Source: Actinopolymorpha rutila
GTDB lineage: Bacteria > Actinomycetota > Actinomycetes > Propionibacteriales > Actinopolymorphaceae
Length of the DNA stretch: 64,000 nucleotides
NCBI RefSeq assembly: GCF_013407855.1
Contig: NZ_JACBZH010000001.1
Span: 1,984,001 to 2,048,000, forward strand
Direction of reading: 5' to 3'
The notes under the pieces are model-generated. The model had not been told where the DNA came from, made no database searches, and worked only from the letters and a program-made list of their open reading frames with translations. Both the position numbers and the translations under genes were made by a program. Positions 44,181-52,607 of this stretch are shown piece by piece (positions within the stretch are counted from its first letter, which is position 1; the number at the start of each line of letters is the position of its first letter).

Positions 44181-44858
44181 ATGGGCACAGAGATGATTGC
44201 CTCCGCCGCCGGGCAACTACCGGACGATTCGGCGTGGTTCCGAGCCGTCAACGCCTTCTCCCGCGCGACGGGGTGGCTGCACGCGCCGGTCACCGCGTAC
44301 GCGAAGTTCGGCGTGGTGTTGTTCGCCCTGCTGCTGCTGTGGGGATGGTGGAGCGCCCGCGGCACCGGCGACCTGAGCAAGGTCGCGGCGGCCCTGTGGG
44401 CGCCGGTGGGGACCCTGGTCGCCGTCGGGCTGAACCAGCCGATCGTGAACGGCGTACACGAGGCGCGTCCTTACACCGCGTTGCCGCACGTGCTGGTTCT
44501 GGTGTCCCGCAGCACCGACTCCTCGTTTCCCAGTGACCACGCGACGATGGCGGGCGCGGTGACGGCGGGCTTGTTCCTGGTGAGCCGCCGGCTCGGGCTG
44601 GTCAGCCTGGTCGCGGCCCTGGCGATGGCGTTCTCCCGGGTCTACGTGGGCGCTCACTATCCCGGTGACGTCCTCGCGGGGCTGGCGGTCGGAGCGGCCG
44701 CGGCACTCGTGGGCTTCGCGGTGTTCCGGCGGGTACTGGTGTGGCTGGTGGGGACGCTGGTGCGTACGCCGCTGCGTCCGTTGCTGACCGCGGCGCCGAG
44801 CGAGGAAGACGCGCCCCGCGGTCGCGTGACCCCGGATCAGCGCGTCAGCAGTTCATGA
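44181..44858 (+). CDS. PAP2-family membrane phosphatase
   Basis: 225 residues, about five membrane helices. The three PAP2 motifs are NGVHEARPY, SFPSDHATMAGA and SRVYVGAHYPGDV. Such enzymes dephosphorylate lipid phosphates, often undecaprenyl pyrophosphate. AGGAGGAG precedes the ATG. The stop overlaps the next start (ATGA). Divergent from blaI and under its boxes. Confidence 0.92.
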   Translation: MGTEMIASAAGQLPDDSAWFRAVNAFSRATGWLHAPVTAYAKFGVVLFALLLLWGWWSARGTGDLSKVAAALWAPVGTLVAVGLNQPIVNGVHEARPYTALPHVLVLVSRSTDSSFPSDHATMAGAVTAGLFLVSRRLGLVSLVAALAMAFSRVYVGAHYPGDVLAGLAVGAAAALVGFAVFRRVLVWLVGTLVRTPLRPLLTAAPSEEDAPRGRVTPDQRVSSS

Positions 44859-46255
44859 TCGACACGGTCGCCTCGCACATCCTGGCGCTGCCCGCGTGGG
44901 TGGCGCTGGTGGTGGTGTTCGCGCTTCCCGCGTTGGAGTCGTCGGCGTTCGTGGGGTTCGTCTTTCCCGGCGAGATCGCGCTGATCCTCGGTGGCGTACT
45001 GGCGTTTGAGGGCCGGGTGAGCCTGGCCGCGGTGCTGGTCGCCGGGATCGGCGGCGCGGTGGTCGGGGACTCCGTCGGCTACCTGATCGGACGCCGGTAC
45101 GGCCGGCGGCTGCTCGAAGGAACCCTGGGCCGGCTGGTCAACCACAAGCACTTTGACCGTGCGGAGCACTATCTCGCCGAGCGTGGAGGCAAGGCGGTGT
45201 TCCTGGGGCGCTTCACCGCCGCGTTGCGGGTGATGATTCCGGGGCTGTCGGGCATGTCGCGGATGCATTATCCGAAGTTCGCCGCCTTCAACGTCGCCGG
45301 CGGCCTCGCCTGGGGCGCCATGTGCGTACTGCTGGGCTACCTGGGCGGAAGCAGCTGGCGGCACGTGGAACACCTCGCGTCGCGCATCGGCTTGGGCGTC
45401 CTGGTCGTGGTCGTACTCCTGGCCCTGGCCGGTTACCTGCTCCGAAAGACGCGTGGTGACTGGTGGCTACGGCAGGGGGAGCGGATACGCGAGAGCCGGG
45501 CCGCCACGTGGGTGGTGAACCGGTTCCCCGGGCAGGTGGCCTGGATCGCTGCGCGGCTCGACCCGGGCTCCTCGACGGGGCTGGCGCTGACCGTCGCCGT
45601 GATCGTGGCCGTCGGGTCGACGTGGACGTTCCTCGGCGTCACCCAGGACGTCCTCGCCCACGAGGAACTCGCCACCATCGACCCCACCGTCCACGCCTGG
45701 GTTCTCCACCACCGCGTGGCCTGGCTGAACGACGTACTGCGGGTCGTCACGTGGCTTGGCTCCAACCTGGTACTGCTGCCTGGCCTGGTGATCGCGGCCG
45801 TCGTGTTGGTCCGTCGGCGCCGATCGTGGGGGCCGGCCATCACGATCGTCGCGGTCTACGGCTCCGCCGTGCTGGTCCACGCGGTTGTCCGGCAGTGGGC
45901 GCACCGAGCACGGCCGCCGGCTGCGGACTGGCTGTCCGGTGCCGGTGGCTGGTCCTATCCCTCCGGCCACACCATCCAGGCGACCGCGGCGTGGGGCATC
46001 GTCGCCATTCTCGCCATGGCTCACGTCTCGGTGCGCACCCGCGCTCTACTGGCTTCCGTCGCCGCGACCGTGGTGCTGTTGGTGTCCGCCAGCAGGATCT
46101 ACCTCGGCGTGCACTGGCCCACCGACGTACTCGCCTCGCTGGCCCTCGGAGTCGGCCTGCTGAGTGTGTACGGCATCGTGCGCCTGGCGATGCTCGCCCG
46201 ACGCGAAGTCGAACGAGAAGCCGAGCGAACAGGCGGGCAACTCGAACCCGCCTGA
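44855..46255 (+). CDS. DedA-PAP2 fusion membrane protein
   Basis: 466 residues. N-terminal DedA/SNARE-associated domain (about 1-190): FVGFVFPGEIALILGGVLAF, GDSVGYLIGRRYGRRLLEGT, FLGRFTAALRVMIPGLSGMS. C-terminal PAP2 domain (about 255-445): RQWAHRARPPAADW, YPSGHTIQATAA, SRIYLGVHWPTDV. DedA proteins transport lipid carriers such as undecaprenyl phosphate; PAP2 dephosphorylates the pyrophosphate form. The fusion therefore suggests coupled recycling. It overlaps the upstream PAP2 gene by 4 bases. Confidence 0.92.
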   Translation: MIDTVASHILALPAWVALVVVFALPALESSAFVGFVFPGEIALILGGVLAFEGRVSLAAVLVAGIGGAVVGDSVGYLIGRRYGRRLLEGTLGRLVNHKHFDRAEHYLAERGGKAVFLGRFTAALRVMIPGLSGMSRMHYPKFAAFNVAGGLAWGAMCVLLGYLGGSSWRHVEHLASRIGLGVLVVVVLLALAGYLLRKTRGDWWLRQGERIRESRAATWVVNRFPGQVAWIAARLDPGSSTGLALTVAVIVAVGSTWTFLGVTQDVLAHEELATIDPTVHAWVLHHRVAWLNDVLRVVTWLGSNLVLLPGLVIAAVVLVRRRRSWGPAITIVAVYGSAVLVHAVVRQWAHRARPPAADWLSGAGGWSYPSGHTIQATAAWGIVAILAMAHVSVRTRALLASVAATVVLLVSASRIYLGVHWPTDVLASLALGVGLLSVYGIVRLAMLARREVEREAERTGGQLEPA

Positions 46256-46365
46256 ACCTTCCAGACGGACGCGAACCGCTGCTGCCGTACGACGGGCTGG
46301 GTTGGTGGCCGCGGGTCGCGTCAATTCTGTTGCCGGCACTCGCCGAACTAGCCATGGTGAGCCAC

Positions 46366-46818
46366 ATGATCTTCGCGATCAGGCCTGTCGAGCTGACCGA
46401 CTACGACGACCTGCGCCCGCTGATGGACCCGCGTGACCCCGAGCCGAAGGCGCGGGAGGTGTTCGCCCAGCTCCTCGGAGACGACAGGTGGGCGATCATC
46501 GGGGCGTACCGCGACGACGTCGCTGTCGGATACGTTGCCGCCCAGGACTACGGACCACACCTCAGACATGGCGACTTCCATCGGACCGTCCGGATGCACG
46601 ACCTGATCATCACCGAGTCCGAGCGCGGCAACGGTGCGGGTACGCAACTGCTGAACGCGGCGATCGAGTGGGCCAGAGGTCGCGCGCGGTACGTCGAGTG
46701 GCAGGCCCACGAAACTCGTTCCGCACCCTTCTACACCAAGCTCGGATACACCGGGCTCGCCTGCCCACAGCCGGACTACCCGACGTTCACAGTGGACCTG
46801 CGTCCTGAGCACCAATGA
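46366..46818 (+). CDS. GNAT acetyltransferase
   Basis: 150 residues from the ATG at 46366 (MIFAIRPVELTDYDD) with GGTGAG upstream; an ATG at 46354 adds four residues. CoA motif IITESERGNGAGTQLLNAAIEW and C-terminal FYTKLGYTGLACPQPDYPTF. Substrate unknown. Confidence 0.86.
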   Translation: MIFAIRPVELTDYDDLRPLMDPRDPEPKAREVFAQLLGDDRWAIIGAYRDDVAVGYVAAQDYGPHLRHGDFHRTVRMHDLIITESERGNGAGTQLLNAAIEWARGRARYVEWQAHETRSAPFYTKLGYTGLACPQPDYPTFTVDLRPEHQ

Positions 46819-46945
46819 CCGGACTCCGCGTGTCGTCGCCCAGCGCACCGCTGCAACGGTCACGACTGCAAGGCCATGCGACCGGGAAGACCTGGCTGCA
46901 CCGCGTCGTCTGATTCGGGAGTGAGCACGTGAGGTTCCAAGCCTG

Positions 46946-47610
46946 GATGCAGATCTGGCCGACCGATACCTCCGTCACCTCGGCGTCCCGCGTCAGCACA
47001 CGCCCTCACTTCAAGGGCTCACCGTCCTGCACCATGCACATCTGAATCGCGTGCCGTCGAACGGCAACCGGTCGCCGTCCCTGGGGCAGCCATCTCGTCG
47101 TACTCGTTCGGTCTCCGCAGGGGCCATGGCTCGCCGACGTGGGTCTGGGCGACGGCTTCTACGATCCCGTGCAACTGGCCGCCGCCGGCATGGTCGACCA
47201 GCCGCCGTTCTCCTACCGGGTCGAACACCTCGACGGACCTGTCTGGCGGTTCCGCCACGACCGGGCGCTCGTCGATCGCGGGATTCGACGTCGATGTTCA
47301 GCCCGTTCCGCTGGCGGAGTTCGAGCCGATGCACGAGTGGCTGTCGACCGCTGCCGACTCGTCGTTCGTACGGAAGTTCGTCGTCCAGGCGCGGCGAGCT
47401 GACCACACCCTTGTCCTGCGCGGCTGCGTCCTCACCCGGGTCGACGCCGGTGGGCGAACAGACCGGGACGTGCTGGAGGAAGAAGGCTGGTACGCCCTGC
47501 TGTGTGACGAGTTCGGCCTACGCCTCGATGCCGTCGAACCCGAAGCACGTCGCCGGCTGTGGCACCGGGTTCGCGCCTCCCACGACGCCTGGCAACGCGC
47601 GGGACGGCTG
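46946..47610 (+). pseudogene. Arylamine N-acetyltransferase remnant
   Basis: Pieces of a NAT enzyme in three frames. DADLADRYLRHLGVPRQHTP and GLTVLHHAHLNRVP come first. Then GSHLVVLVRSPQGPWLADVG, LGDGFYDPVQLAAAGMVDQP and GPVWRFRHD. Then SIAGFDVDVQPVPLAEFEPM, HEWLSTAADSSFVRKFVVQA and DEFGLRLDAVEPEARRRLW. The segment with the catalytic Cys (RGGYCFE-type) is deleted between the first two pieces, and a second frameshift follows HDRAL. Non-functional. Confidence 0.75.
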
Positions 47611-47690
47611 CTTCTCCTTGTTCGATTGCGCCTCCGGCAGCGGACCGAAACCTGTTGCATACGTTCGGCCACGCACGTGAGGATCGCGCG

Positions 47691-48620
47691 GTGGAGGATC
47701 TGCGCAAGGCTTTGGATGCTGCCCTTCCGGATGTCCGGGTGCTCACTGTCGGCCGGCGGGTCGAGGGATATGCGAACGACCGTTGGACTGTCGAGTCCGA
47801 CGTCGGCCGCCTCCTGGTGAAGGTGCGCCGCATTCCCGAGGAGGATCCCCGTCAGGTCGAGGGACAGCTCCGTGCCCAACGCTGGCTGTCGGAGATCGGC
47901 TTCCCTACACCTGAGCTGCTGTGTGTGGTGTGGAAGTGCCCGCAGTTGGGTGGGAGACAGCTGTCGGTGCAGCGACATGTCGACGCCGTTGACGAGACCG
48001 GCGAGGTGCTCGAGGCGACGCCGGCCGACCGACGTGCGGCGTACTTCGAGGGGCTCGGCCGGGCTGTGGGCATGCTGCACAGCTTCGAGCTCCCGGAGTT
48101 CGGTGGGTGGCTCGACGACACCGGCACCCGCCACGACACATGGGCGGAGGCGATCCACCCCGGCGACGCGCTCCGGTCCGTCAGTGCGCACCCGTCGGTG
48201 GTCCCGCCGGACGCGCTCGCCGAAGCCGAACGCCGGATCGAGAACGGCCTTTCGGCACTGCCGGACATCAGGCCACGGCTCGTTCACCGTGACCTCCACG
48301 TCGACAACACTCTTCTCGGCCCGGGAGGCGGGTTCGGCGCGATCATCGACTTCGAGATGGTGCGCGAGTGGGACTTCCCGTACGACTTCAGCTGCCGCCT
48401 CGACGGGGTCCTCGACTTCTTCGCCGGCAGCAAGGAGCCGTTCATGGGCGCCTACAGAGAGGTCGCCGGAGAGTTGCCCGAATCGTTCGCCCTGAGGAAC
48501 TGGCTGTACACCGGCATCTACCAGATCCTTGCGATCGAGGAGTTCATCGGCGGCAACGAGGGCTACGCCCGGATACCGCAGGCACTCCTGGCGTGGCTGG
48601 ACAAGCGCGCCCCGGTTTAG
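47691..48620 (+). CDS. Aminoglycoside phosphotransferase-family kinase
   Basis: 309 residues. Kinase-like fold: GRLLVKVRRIPEEDPRQVEG (Lys), RLVHRDLHVDNTLLGPGG (His199, Asp201) and GAIIDFEMVREWDFPYDFS (metal-binding Asp). GTG start at 47691, with GAGG upstream. It phosphorylates an unknown small molecule; resistance cannot be inferred. Follows the NAT remnant closely. Confidence 0.87.
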   Translation: MEDLRKALDAALPDVRVLTVGRRVEGYANDRWTVESDVGRLLVKVRRIPEEDPRQVEGQLRAQRWLSEIGFPTPELLCVVWKCPQLGGRQLSVQRHVDAVDETGEVLEATPADRRAAYFEGLGRAVGMLHSFELPEFGGWLDDTGTRHDTWAEAIHPGDALRSVSAHPSVVPPDALAEAERRIENGLSALPDIRPRLVHRDLHVDNTLLGPGGGFGAIIDFEMVREWDFPYDFSCRLDGVLDFFAGSKEPFMGAYREVAGELPESFALRNWLYTGIYQILAIEEFIGGNEGYARIPQALLAWLDKRAPV

Positions 48621-48734
48621 GTTCTGCCCCACGGATCGAGGGGTGAGGTGTTCCCAGTCGTGGCTGCGGACGGCCCTCTTCCTCGTGGTGTCATCCTGGG
48701 TTTGCATGTCATGCCGCCAGAACGGGAGGTTGTC

Positions 48735-49649
48735 GTGGATCTGTGGAACGGCGAGGCCCTGGTGGACGCACCTGAGGTCACCGAGTTCCTTCACGAACAA
48801 CTCGGGCGTGAACCCTCGCTCGCGGCGCTGTCGGAAGTCGAGTACCAGCCGCGGACGACCAACGAGATCGGCACGATCTTCCGGGCGGTCTGGGCACCCA
48901 CGGGCGAGTCAGTCGTGGTCAAGCTGAACGCCACCCCGATCGAGCTTGACTGGATGCTCGAGGTCTCGCGACGTGCGCCCGAACTGGTGCCTCAGGTGTA
49001 CGCCAGTGGCCGGCGTCTTGGCGCTGTGGACCTGGGTTGGCTCGTTCTGCGGCGAGCGCCGCATTGCATCGACTTCGGCTGCCCTGATGACTGCCGCGAG
49101 CTGATGTTCGCGGCGGCGCGCTTCCAACAGGTGGCATGCGACATCGACAAGGTGACCTACCCGCCGATCGATGCCGCGTTCTTCGAGTGGTGCATGCCCG
49201 AGGCGATCAAGGCTGCCTGCCCGGGACCGGCCGAGGAAGTCCTTGCCAGGTTGCATGACGACCTCAGGTGGGTGGACGAGCAATCACCTCGCGTCCGGTC
49301 TCACGGCGACGTGTACTTCGACAACGTGCTGTCGGAGATCCCGGGAGGCCCACTCCTCCTCATCGACCCGACTCCCCGGACCGCCAACTGGGCGTGGGAT
49401 GCCGCCTACGCGCAGGTGCTGTCGGGCAAGGAGAGTACGCCTCGGCTGGTTCCGCTCCTTTCCGAGGCGCGACACTCGCTCGGTCTTCCCACCGGACACC
49501 CGGCGACTCTCGAGCGGCTGGAGACGATCCTTCTCGCGTGGTCGTCGATGCTCTGGTGGGGGATCAAGCCCGTACGGCGTACCGACCCGTGGTTCGCGAG
49601 GCGGGTCAGGCGGAACCTCGAACGCTGCGTCAGTGCGCCGCCTGGGTAA
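48735..49649 (+). CDS. Phosphotransferase (APH-fold) protein
   Basis: 304 residues from GTG 48735, which has GGGAGG 5 bases upstream; the codons before it have poor third-position GC, so the longer start at 48648 is less likely. SVVVKLNATPIELDWMLEVS carries the Lys, RVRSHGDVYFDNVLSEIPGG the catalytic HGD (His190, Asp192) and LLIDPTPRTANWAWDAAY the metal Asp. Substrate unknown. Confidence 0.8.
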   Translation: MDLWNGEALVDAPEVTEFLHEQLGREPSLAALSEVEYQPRTTNEIGTIFRAVWAPTGESVVVKLNATPIELDWMLEVSRRAPELVPQVYASGRRLGAVDLGWLVLRRAPHCIDFGCPDDCRELMFAAARFQQVACDIDKVTYPPIDAAFFEWCMPEAIKAACPGPAEEVLARLHDDLRWVDEQSPRVRSHGDVYFDNVLSEIPGGPLLLIDPTPRTANWAWDAAYAQVLSGKESTPRLVPLLSEARHSLGLPTGHPATLERLETILLAWSSMLWWGIKPVRRTDPWFARRVRRNLERCVSAPPG

Positions 49650-49658
49650 AGTCGGGCG

Positions 49659-50168
49659 ATGCCCGAGCTGAAGCCTTTGAGTGCTCGCCATGCCCCGGCG
49701 GTGCTGGCGTTCGAACTGGTCAACCGCGCGTACTTCGCTGCCTTCGTCTCCGACCGTGGCGACGGCTACTACGAACAGTTCGCCGACAGATACACCGCTC
49801 TGCTTGCCGAACAGGAGGGCGGCACCTGCGCCTTCTACGTGCTTGTCGACGAGGACGGCTCGGTGCTCGGCCGGTTCAACCTGTACGACCTCCAGGACGG
49901 CACCGCCGACCTCGGCTACCGGGTCGCGGAGGATGTCGCCGGCCGCGGCGTGGCGACCGAGACCGTCCGGGAACTGTGCACGCTGGCTGCGGCGCGGCAT
50001 GGGCTGCGTACGCTCAGAGCGGCCACCTCGCTCCAGAACGTCGCGTCCCAGAAGGTGCTGACCAAGGCCGGGTTCGTCCCGGTCGGGCCGGCCGATCCCG
50101 CCGACGTCGGTGGCAAGCCGGGCACGTGGTACCAGCGCGAGCTGGGTCGGCCGAGCAGCCCCCTCTGA
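49659..50168 (+). CDS. GNAT acetyltransferase (RimJ/RimL-like)
   Basis: 169 residues. MPELKPLSARHAPAVLAFEL start, LGYRVAEDVAGRGVATETVR as the CoA-binding loop, and ATSLQNVASQKVLTKAGFVP typical of RimJ/RimL-type acetyltransferases of N-termini or small molecules. It starts 9 bases after the kinase gene and is likely in its operon. Confidence 0.9.
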   Translation: MPELKPLSARHAPAVLAFELVNRAYFAAFVSDRGDGYYEQFADRYTALLAEQEGGTCAFYVLVDEDGSVLGRFNLYDLQDGTADLGYRVAEDVAGRGVATETVRELCTLAAARHGLRTLRAATSLQNVASQKVLTKAGFVPVGPADPADVGGKPGTWYQRELGRPSSPL

Positions 50169-50233
50169 CCTGGGTTGTCCTTCGGCAGTCATCCATGGAA
50201 ACGCTGCGGAGCCGGACACTCACTCAGCTTGAG

Positions 50234-50271
50234 CCTCCGCCGGCCCGACGGGGGGTGCGGGCCGGCGGAGG
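50234..50271 (+). terminator. Terminator hairpin after the GNAT gene
   Basis: Perfect 14-bp stem CCTCCGCCGGCCCG/CGGGCCGGCGGAGG with a 10-base G-rich loop, 65 bases past the stop. No T-tract. Confidence 0.7.
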
Positions 50272-50344
50272 GGCCGGGACACTTTCCGCTTCCTGGTGTG
50301 GGAAGAAAGTCTCGGGCATCATTAGCCTTTGGCCATGAAGATAG

Positions 50345-50363
50345 TACTACAAGATTCGTAGTA
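50345..50363. promoter_or_regulatory. BlaI box at the second blaI promoter
   Basis: TACTAC-AAGATTC-GTAGTA dyad (19 bases) containing TACA-N5-CGTA, 37 bases upstream of the second blaI-like gene. Confidence 0.7.
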
Positions 50364-50400
50364 GGTTCTGGCGGGAAGCTCGGACGACTGGAGGCCTGAC

Positions 50401-50793
50401 TTGGCGGGATCGCAGATGCGTCCCCGCGGGGGACTGGAGCGCGAGGTGCTGGCGTGTCTTGCGGCGGCCGACGGGGCGTTGTCGGCGAACGAGGTGCTTG
50501 CCGACCTCGGCGGCGGTTTGGCGTACACAACCGTGATGACCACGCTGGGCAGGCTGCACGCCAAGGGGCTGCTGTCGCGGGAACTGGACGGTCGCGCCTA
50601 CATCTACACGCTTGCCTCCGATCTCGGAACGGTCGACGAGGCGATGGCAGCGCACCGGATGCGTCGTGTTCTCGACAGTGGGGGCAACCACGCCGGTGTG
50701 CTGGCGCGGTTCGTCGAGGACCTCTCGCCGGAGGACGCCCGGGTGCTCGCCGACCTGTTGAGCCCGAAGTCCCGAGACGAACGCAAGGGCTGA
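50401..50793 (+). CDS. BlaI/MecI/CopY-family repressor (copy 2)
   Basis: 130 residues. TTG start with GGAGG 6 bases upstream; an ATG at 50416 is the alternative. LEREVLACLAAADGALSANE, YTTVMTTLGRLHAKGLLSRE and DGRAYIYTL form the winged helix. C-terminal HAGVLARFVEDLSPEDARVL matches copy 1 (RGAVLTRFVGSLSPEDEELL), so the two are paralogues. Followed by its own M56 partner. Confidence 0.9.
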   Translation: MAGSQMRPRGGLEREVLACLAAADGALSANEVLADLGGGLAYTTVMTTLGRLHAKGLLSRELDGRAYIYTLASDLGTVDEAMAAHRMRRVLDSGGNHAGVLARFVEDLSPEDARVLADLLSPKSRDERKG

Positions 50794-50794
50794 C

Positions 50795-51841
50795 GTGGAT
50801 CACGCCGCCTACCTGCCGCTGATCGTCAGTGTCCTGCTCTGGCTCACCGGCGCCCGGCTCGGGCGATGGTTGCCGCCGCCGACAGCCGTTCGGTTGTTGA
50901 CCGCGGCCGCGTTGGTGACGGCCTTGTCGACGGGCTTCGTCCTGGCCGTCGTGGCGTTCCTGGTGCTCGCCCGCATTCCGTTCGTGGCAGCTCTTGGGCA
51001 CTGGTCGGTGGCGAAGCTCGGGCCGGGCGATCGGATACCCGCGGCGATCGGTGCGGCGGCTGGGGTCGTCGTGGTGGTCTTGCTCGCTGCCGCTGTCCGG
51101 CGCCTCGTCCTCGCCGGGCGCGACCTCGCCGTGGCCGCCATCACGTGCCGGCAGCTCGGGCCCGCGGCGGACGGGCTCGTGGTTGTTCAGGACGAACGAC
51201 CCGACGCCTACACCCTGCCCTCTGGCCTCAGCGGCCGGGTCGTCGTCTCCACGGCCATGTTGCGTGCACTGCCCGCCGGTGAACGCCGGGTCCTTCTTGC
51301 GCACGAGGCGTCCCATCTGCGCCACCGGCATCACCTCTACGTCCAAACTGTCGAACTGGCTGCCGCCGCCAACCCGCTCCTACGCCCGCTGGCCGCCGCC
51401 GTCCGTGCCGCGATCGAGCGATGGGCGGACGAGGACGCCGCCGAAGAAGTCCGCGACCGCCGGCTGGCGGCCCGGGCACTGGCCCGGGCCGGACTTGCCC
51501 GCACCGGCTCACTACCGGGCATCGCGCTGGCCGCCGCGGCGTCAGCGGTCTCCGACCGTGCCCGCGCGTTGCTGAACGAGCCACCCAGACGCCGCCGGGG
51601 CCTCGCACTGGCGGTCGCCACCCTCACCGTCGTCGCCCTCGCTGCATCGGTGGAGACCGCCAAGGACACCGACCAGCAGTTCGAGATCGCCAAGGCCGCC
51701 TACATTCGTACACAACCCTTTTCCAGACACGCACCCTGCACGGGGGCCAAGGCACGCGTTGCCGACCCCCAGGACGTCCCGAGCTGGACGATCTCCGGGG
51801 TGAGCCACTCATGCAACAGCCGGTGGCCTCTCCCAACCTGA
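50795..51841 (+). CDS. M56-family membrane metallopeptidase (copy 2)
   Basis: 348 residues. Zinc motif LLAHEASHLRHRHHLY (His170, Glu171, His174), IERWADEDAAEEVRDRRLAA downstream, several membrane helices. GTG start one base after the blaI-like stop. The last 40 residues after FEIAKAAYI (from about 51700) look unlike the family and may reflect a lost stop or 3' decay. Confidence 0.87.
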   Translation: MDHAAYLPLIVSVLLWLTGARLGRWLPPPTAVRLLTAAALVTALSTGFVLAVVAFLVLARIPFVAALGHWSVAKLGPGDRIPAAIGAAAGVVVVVLLAAAVRRLVLAGRDLAVAAITCRQLGPAADGLVVVQDERPDAYTLPSGLSGRVVVSTAMLRALPAGERRVLLAHEASHLRHRHHLYVQTVELAAAANPLLRPLAAAVRAAIERWADEDAAEEVRDRRLAARALARAGLARTGSLPGIALAAAASAVSDRARALLNEPPRRRRGLALAVATLTVVALAASVETAKDTDQQFEIAKAAYIRTQPFSRHAPCTGAKARVADPQDVPSWTISGVSHSCNSRWPLPT

Positions 51842-51909
51842 CGGAACAGGGATCTGTGAGGCGGCGTCTCGATCACTCGAGGCTGGTCCTCGACGGTGTC
51901 GGGATCTGC

Positions 51910-52557
51910 TCACGTCCGGGTGCCGTCGGCGGAATGCGAGCGTGCGGCCGCGGGTCGGCGCGCCCGGCGGACCTCGAGCAGAACCGGCACCAGGGAGAGG
52001 ACGACGATGACCGCGACGATCGGGAGCAGGTAGTGGTCGACGTTCGGGACCGAGGAGCCAAGCAGATAGCCCGCCACGGTGACGCCGATCGTCCAGACGG
52101 TGCCACCCAGCACCTGCCACGCGGTGAAGGTACGGGTGGAGACACCGACGGTCCCTGCGAGGGGGTTCATCACGGTGCGCACCAGCGGGATGAACCGTGC
52201 CAGCACCAGTGCCTTACCCGTCCCGTACCGGTCCAGGGCATGGCGTGCTCGCTCGACCGCCTGCCCCAACCTTGGACGGTCCGGCCGATCCAGCAGCCTG
52301 GGGCCGATCGTGCCTCCGATCCAGAACCCGGTCTGGGCGCCCAGCAGGGCTCCCGCAACCGCGGCGGGAAGCACCGTGGTCAGCGAGAGATGCGCTGCGG
52401 AAGTCGAAGCCGTGGCGCACAGCAGGCCGGCGGTGAACAACAGGGAATCGCCCGGCAGGAAGAACCCGACCAGTAGCCCGGTTTCGGCGAACAGCACCAG
52501 GAACACACCCAGCGCGCCCAGGCTGGCCAGCAGGCTGTGCGGATTCAGAAGGTTCAT
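51910..52557 (-). CDS. DedA-family membrane protein
   Basis: 215 residues. FAETGLLVGFFLPGDSLLFT, GAQTGFWIGGTIGPRLLD, LARFIPLVRTVMNPLAGTVG are classical DedA motifs including the conserved Arg. Likely moves lipid-phosphate carriers across the membrane. Starts 50 bases after the glycosyltransferase stop on the same strand, so probably one operon. Confidence 0.92.
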   Translation of the reverse strand: MNLLNPHSLLASLGALGVFLVLFAETGLLVGFFLPGDSLLFTAGLLCATASTSAAHLSLTTVLPAAVAGALLGAQTGFWIGGTIGPRLLDRPDRPRLGQAVERARHALDRYGTGKALVLARFIPLVRTVMNPLAGTVGVSTRTFTAWQVLGGTVWTIGVTVAGYLLGSSVPNVDHYLLPIVAVIVVLSLVPVLLEVRRARRPAAARSHSADGTRT

Positions 52558-52607
52558 CCAGCTCCTCTCGGCTCACCGGCCCTGACTCGAGCCACGGCGA
52601 TGTGGGC

